From Saccoglossus kowalevskii (Eukaryota; Hemichordata; Enteropneusta; Harrimaniidae), in NCBI RefSeq assembly GCF_000003605.2, contig NW_003116462.1, positions 4,781 through 53,204 of the forward strand: 48,424 nt of DNA, read 5' to 3'. Below the pieces are notes generated by a model. That model saw only the letters and a list, made by a program, of their open reading frames with translations, searched no databases and was not told where the DNA came from. This document shows positions 44,151 through 48,424 of the stretch, in pieces. The translations under genes were made by a program, and so were the position numbers. Within the stretch, counting starts at the first letter, position 1. Each line of letters starts with the position of its first letter.

Positions 44151-45121
44151 CGTCAATGTCCCTGCGGAGATTGATTGATTGTTTTCCTCTGTTTGACTTC
44201 TGAAGACATATCACATGATAATACGTTTCTTTTCTATATTGTCAACACTGACTATATCTATACACATCCATGCATAAATGGAATAAACATGAACAAAATA
44301 ATTCTATTTTGAAAAAAATAGTGTTGAAAATTGTTTTAAAGTAAAGACAAAAATCAACTTTGCATATTTGTTCAAATCAGATCAAAATGTAGGTGGCGCA
44401 GTACTTATTATTAGGGCGGTGATTCTGAGTTTCAGAATTCTCTGAGTTTCAGAATATTCTCAGTTTCAAGATGGCGGAAACGACTTTCATAACGAGAAAT
44501 CGAGTTTCAATATCTTGCTTAGCTTTGGGATTTAATCACCAAACGTAGCCTGGGAGCGGTGTTCACGACGTACATTTTTAATTTTATTCAGAAAAGCTAT
44601 TCCCGTATTTATGATACACATGTATATTACATCAATTCCTAGAGGGTGGCAAGTTAAGGGTTTAGGGATGATCAACAAAGTTTTCTTAAACGTGGTCACG
44701 GTGGGTTTGAAGTGCTCGCGCTATATTTTCGCGTGAGAACACGTGAACACGGACAGGGTAAATTACATGTATTACAGCCGTATCTGTCGACAAATAGGTC
44801 CATACCCCCAATTTTGTATTTACTTTTTTCAAAATGTAGCTGTGGGCAGAATTTGTTATTACCTTGAGTTTAAAAAATAAATAAATGGCTCTGTGAAGCA
44901 ATGAGCAATATAGGCCGGCAGTACTCGAAAGCATGCAAAGAACACTAATCAGTGAAAGCTGATACTTATACAAGTAACAGCTAATTGCTCTTTGGCGTAA
45001 AATTATGTAAGAAAAAGACAATAATTTATCAAGTTTATGAATTGGTGGTCTCTTCACTCTCCTGACGATATTTTTATTACTGGTAACTGGGAAAGACCGC
45101 CGAAGGGCGACTCGGATGTGA
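44151..45121. other. Spacer, no gene recognised
   Basis: CAAGATGGCGGAAACGAC near 44468 matches the YY1-type CAAGATGGCGG motif and could mark a promoter. A 186-codon minus frame at 44686-45246 is unusually long for non-coding DNA but shows no domain I know. Confidence 0.4.
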
Positions 45122-45137
45122 CCACAAGAGGGCGCTA
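45122..45137 (+). promoter_or_regulatory. CTCF-like binding motif
   Basis: CCACAAGAGGGCGCTA agrees closely with the conserved animal CTCF core (CCAC-x-AG-x-GGGCGCTA). It stands about 700 bp upstream of the U1 gene. Binding is inference from the motif. Confidence 0.55.
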
Positions 45138-45564
45138 TGAAAAAAATGCGCATCCCTTTGTTTGACAAGGTGTCACGGTCAGTGTTGATGATCTGTGGAG
45201 GTATATAATTTTTGTGACGCTGTCTATTCCAGCAACGTGTACACATTAGAAGAAATGGGCGAGTGACGCGGACACGTGAATAGCGTGGAGCCCACGTTGC
45301 AAAGGGACGATACCAAAATAAAAGACTAGTACACTAGTAGTATAAAACAGCTTGTTAAATTTCATTCATGCGCTTATAGTTTTTTGTGGTACAGCTGTGC
45401 TATGCAGTGAGACCAGTTTCATTCGCTTGTAATTTTGACAAATTAAATGAGATACAAGTTCCAAGCTACCCTGAAATACGGTTGCTAAACAGGAATAACC
45501 GTGTCTGAATGTAACGCTCAGTCCCGATGATTTATTATGACGCACTTCCGGTACAGTAAAGCTT

Positions 45565-45572
45565 ATTTGCAT
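45565..45572 (+). promoter_or_regulatory. Octamer (candidate distal sequence element of U1)
   Basis: ATTTGCAT lies 265 bp upstream of the U1 5' end. Octamers are the usual activator of animal snRNA genes at about -200 to -250. Position and motif fit; function is inference. Confidence 0.5.
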
Positions 45573-45769
45573 ATTGCTCCATCCTCAGGTCCGACCTCTA
45601 TTACTTTGTTAAAAAATCATCGTATATTGTCCACAAACTCAAATTTGTTATTATCACAATATAAACAGTAATATGTTTCTTTACACATTAATTATTTAAC
45701 AATAATTGTTGTCGATACAATGACGAAGTGATAGGAAATTGAATGTTTGATACGCCATATACATACAAC

Positions 45770-45789
45770 TCACCGCATCCTAAATTTGG
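45770..45789 (+). promoter_or_regulatory. Candidate proximal sequence element (PSE) of U1
   Basis: TCACCGCATCCTAAATTTGG sits at -60 to -41 relative to the U1 start. It shares the TCACC start and AAA core of the vertebrate PSE, the binding site of SNAPc. No TATA box follows, as expected for a Pol II type snRNA gene. Confidence 0.55.
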
Positions 45790-45829
45790 CTTCTATTCAT
45801 ATGAGTCCTCATCGAGGGATTTTCCTAGC

Positions 45830-45994
45830 ATACTTACCTGGCGTAGGGGTTAACCGTGATCAAGGAGGCGGTTCCCTCAGGGAGAGGCCTTCCCATTGCA
45901 CTCCGGCTGGGCTGACACCTGCGATCGCCCCAAATGTGGGCGACTCGGGCGCATAATTTATGTTAGTGGGGGACTGCGTACGCGCTATCCCCTG
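45830..45994 (+). ncRNA. RNU1: U1 spliceosomal snRNA
   Basis: 165 nt, almost the human length. The 5' end is ATACTTACCTGGCG, the stretch that pairs with 5' splice sites. Loop I carries the U1-70K site (GATCAAGGAGGC region). Loop II retains the U1A-binding ATTGCACTCC. The Sm site ATAATTTATG lies before the final stem, and the 3' stem-loop is GTGGGGGACTGCGTACGCGC with TATCCCCTG. All functional parts are intact, so it is a real gene rather than a pseudogene. Confidence 0.98.
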
Positions 45995-46005
45995 ATAATT
46001 AAACG

Positions 46006-46014
46006 AAATGTAGA
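46006..46014 (+). terminator. 3'-box-like element of U1
   Basis: AAATGTAGA, 12-20 nt after the U1 3' end, resembles the AAA-R-NN-AGA core of the animal snRNA 3' box used by Integrator to form the RNA end. Confidence 0.5.
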
Positions 46015-47097
46015 ATTCGAAATGTTATTAACAAAGAAGATAAGTTGTGGTCACTACTACTACTACTAACCTTGGTGCTATGAATTTACAGCAAATCGGA
46101 CACCTACAAAAGGCTTGTAAGTAGCGTGGCAGTGCCATCAACCCGTATCATTTATTTCCATGGTAATGTTACAGTGTATGCAGTTAGTCACGTGGATGGA
46201 AATGTCTGCAATGAAAGTTTATAGGACTGCACTTGTTAATGTGTTATAGCTTAAGTTAGAGGTTGGTGGGCACTTGGAGTGAATTTCTTTTTTGCTTTTT
46301 CTGACCCAGACAGTCTTGGCTAGATAGTGTTAACATTTCGTAGCATTGTCATTGTTGGAACATACGAACGATTTTAAAATATAGGGACCCGGTGCACACG
46401 TACGTGATTAAAAGGCTCTTTGATTGACAAGTCACTGTTGATGTTATATGCAAACGATTGCTGGCCCCAGTTACGGAGCAGCGATGTGCGACTTCCTGTC
46501 CTGGCTCTCTGTTTACTTACCTCAAGTGCGATCTTTTAGAGGTCTTTAGAAGATCTTCTTTGGATCAACTAGCAAACTGCAAAAAAAACGCAGAACAAAA
46601 AAGACAAGACGTATACGCTTCCAGCATGCAATTTACAGTTGTAAATTATAAGTAAACTTTTTCACTTTTAAATAATTTGATTTTTTCATTTATTTTCATG
46701 TAGGAGGAAGTCCCGATAGGGCGATTTAATTTTCACGCAAAACAAGGTCACAATTTCTTTTGTTTTCTTGATGCATAGATTTCAAGCTTTTTCGCATTGT
46801 GCGTTTCCACACATTTTAACACTGAAGTAAACATTTTTCGTTTCGCTGTAACGATCACCGTGCTGATAGAATTGTGATGCAATCACAGTCCCACAACAGT
46901 TGTGGAGGGACTATGGTAAAATGTATATTGGTGAAATATCAATAGCCCACGTATTTGAGCTATACAACATTTAAAAAATGCGGAGTTCCCGGCTACAATT
47001 GAATGAGTGTGTAAGTTGTTAAACAAGATAGTCAATCATTCGTTGTGCATTTAATATATTAACATTAGATATGAACACGTATCGAATATAATTTAAA
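46015..47097. other. Spacer, nothing recognised
   Basis: No gene, RNA or repeat family identified. A short CTA run lies near 46055-46070. Confidence 0.5.
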
Positions 47098-47200
47098 CCA
47101 GGGCCGGATCGACCAAACCGTTTTGGGACCGGAACGTCCAAACCAGGGCCGGATAGTCTTTTTTGTCCAGAGACGCAACCGACCAGGGCCGGGCCGTCCT
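47098..47200. repeat. Three diverged copies of a GC-rich repeat (about 40-45 bp)
   Basis: CCAGGGCCGG occurs at 47098, 47143 and 47183 with related GTCC/GACC sequence between, in an AT-rich setting. Confidence 0.6.
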
Positions 47201-48424
47201 GATACCGTGTGTATCTATCGTAACCGATTCCTGCCGCACGTATTTACGCTATATAACACATAAAAATCGCAGACTTTCCGGCTCCCACTGAAAGGGTGTC
47301 CATCCACAGTCTGCTGGAGTACAAATGATAATAAAATAAAAGTGATTAATTTATCGATCGATACTTACTCTATGGGGAAGCCATGTTGATTACGGCTAGA
47401 AACTTAATTTCTTTCTGTAAGACCCTTTTTATCCTTTCCTAAGGATTTTATGCGTCTAATAAAAAATATACAAATAAATATACAAATATCCACTGTAACC
47501 AGCTATAAAAACTGACGCAAATATTTAAGGTAGTATAACACATTAAAAAAAGTGCAGACCTACAAGCTCTCATTGCAGGCATTACCATCCAACTGCGTAC
47601 ACTGTAACTTAACTTTGTAAAAAAAATGACACATGTTATAGCATTGCGAAGCTACGTACAAGCATGGAAGGTACTAACGGAAGGAGCCCCGACGCTATTG
47701 TTTTAGCTTTACCCCATGATCGTTTGTCAATGTTTGCTCACAAACATTGTTCTTGTTAGCTTTTAGCACCTTCGTACAATGGGTTACAATAATCTCGAGC
47801 ATTCCGTAATATTCGGAGCACGCTCGGAAGCGATAGTGGAACCTCGCATGTACAATATTGAAAATGGCGTCTAGTTTGAATGCTGTTGTTTCCGGAGATC
47901 TTGGCGAACTTTAATGGAAAATTGTCAAATATAATATTGATTGAAGAAGAACTGATGAAATATCGTGGATTTTTCATTTTTAATGGTAATGAGACCTAAT
48001 CAATGATTGCATTATTCAATGGTACCATTGTCAGTGCGTGGGTTCGGCGCCCGAAACTGTCGAAATTGTTGACCACCGGACATCGGCGAACACCAACAGC
48101 AAAGTTAGTATCGAAAGAAGAGCATGCCTAGACACTTTCTCTGGGATAATTACCAAACGCTTCAGCGTGGTATTAAGAGTTTGTTTTCAGGGGTGGGTGA
48201 TACCAAGGTTGAAAATGGGTGCCCTATTTTTTAATGGCAGAGTCCAATAGTTTCACCCCAACTGGGAAATCTGCATTGTTGCTTGAATGAGAGTTAATTA
48301 AACACATTTTCCAGACCGGCGAAAGTGTATGCAACAGCCAATTTTAACAGCCTGTCACGTGATTTTACTCTGAATGTCAACAAGAAAGAGGCTAGTCCAT
48401 TTTACGCAGGAATAATTGGGGGTA
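47201..48424. other. Spacer, no gene recognised
   Basis: AAAATGGCGTC near 47863 starts a short open stretch (MASSLNAVVSGDLGEL) but no convincing splice donor follows. No other feature is supported. Confidence 0.4.

Noticed and set aside
44461-44550. ATGGCGGAAACG start in a good Kozak context
   Set aside because: The frame stops after about 25 codons and no convincing donor precedes the stop. The CAAGATGGCGG string is also a YY1 motif.
44686-45246. 186-codon minus-strand frame
   Set aside because: Long for non-coding DNA but with no recognisable domain, no repeat-derived signature and no splice context. Recorded as unexplained only.

Overview
This is a 48.4 kb piece of AT-rich animal nuclear DNA with split genes, GT-AG introns, many minisatellites and many transposon relics. 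It has a 691-base assembly gap at 25165-25855. The proteins, a chordate-like U1 RNA gene and the dense intronic minisatellites fit an invertebrate deuterostome. Amphioxus or a hemichordate would suit, but the sequence alone does not settle the species.

Layout from left to right: a tRNA-Val(AAC) gene on the minus strand (255-327); a decayed DIRS-type tyrosine-recombinase retrotransposon on the minus strand (about 692-5331); AT-rich spacer; a 39-bp minisatellite (7689-8295); then a complete eight-exon GRHPR gene (glyoxylate/hydroxypyruvate reductase) on the minus strand (8519-17618, 325 codons). Intron 2 of GRHPR is filled by a minisatellite whose first unit is the exon 2 splice donor itself. 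A hAT transposon has landed inside that array. Intron 3 starts with a 22-bp array of POU octamer sites.

After a 5.1 kb divergent intergenic region holding a LINE fragment comes the most interesting gene (22753-37657, plus strand, three coding exons, 542 codons). It encodes a leucine-rich-repeat domain fused to a caspase-8-like protease domain. The LRRs and the start of the p20 subunit lie in one uninterrupted exon, so the fusion is seen directly and is not an effect of exon prediction. The catalytic His and Cys, the S1-pocket arginines and a complete p10 are present, and no death-fold prodomain is visible. Its introns carry three copies of one palindromic MITE, copies of two other MITE families, and several minisatellites.

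The right third (38-48 kb) holds no recognisable protein gene. It contains a 378-bp MITE, an 18-copy 68-bp minisatellite, a 48-bp minisatellite with trimeric higher-order structure, a CTCF-like motif, and a complete U1 snRNA gene with octamer, PSE-like and 3'-box-like elements (45565-46014).

The two protein genes are divergently arranged and have unrelated likely roles: peroxisomal or cytosolic glyoxylate metabolism, and cell death or innate immune signalling.
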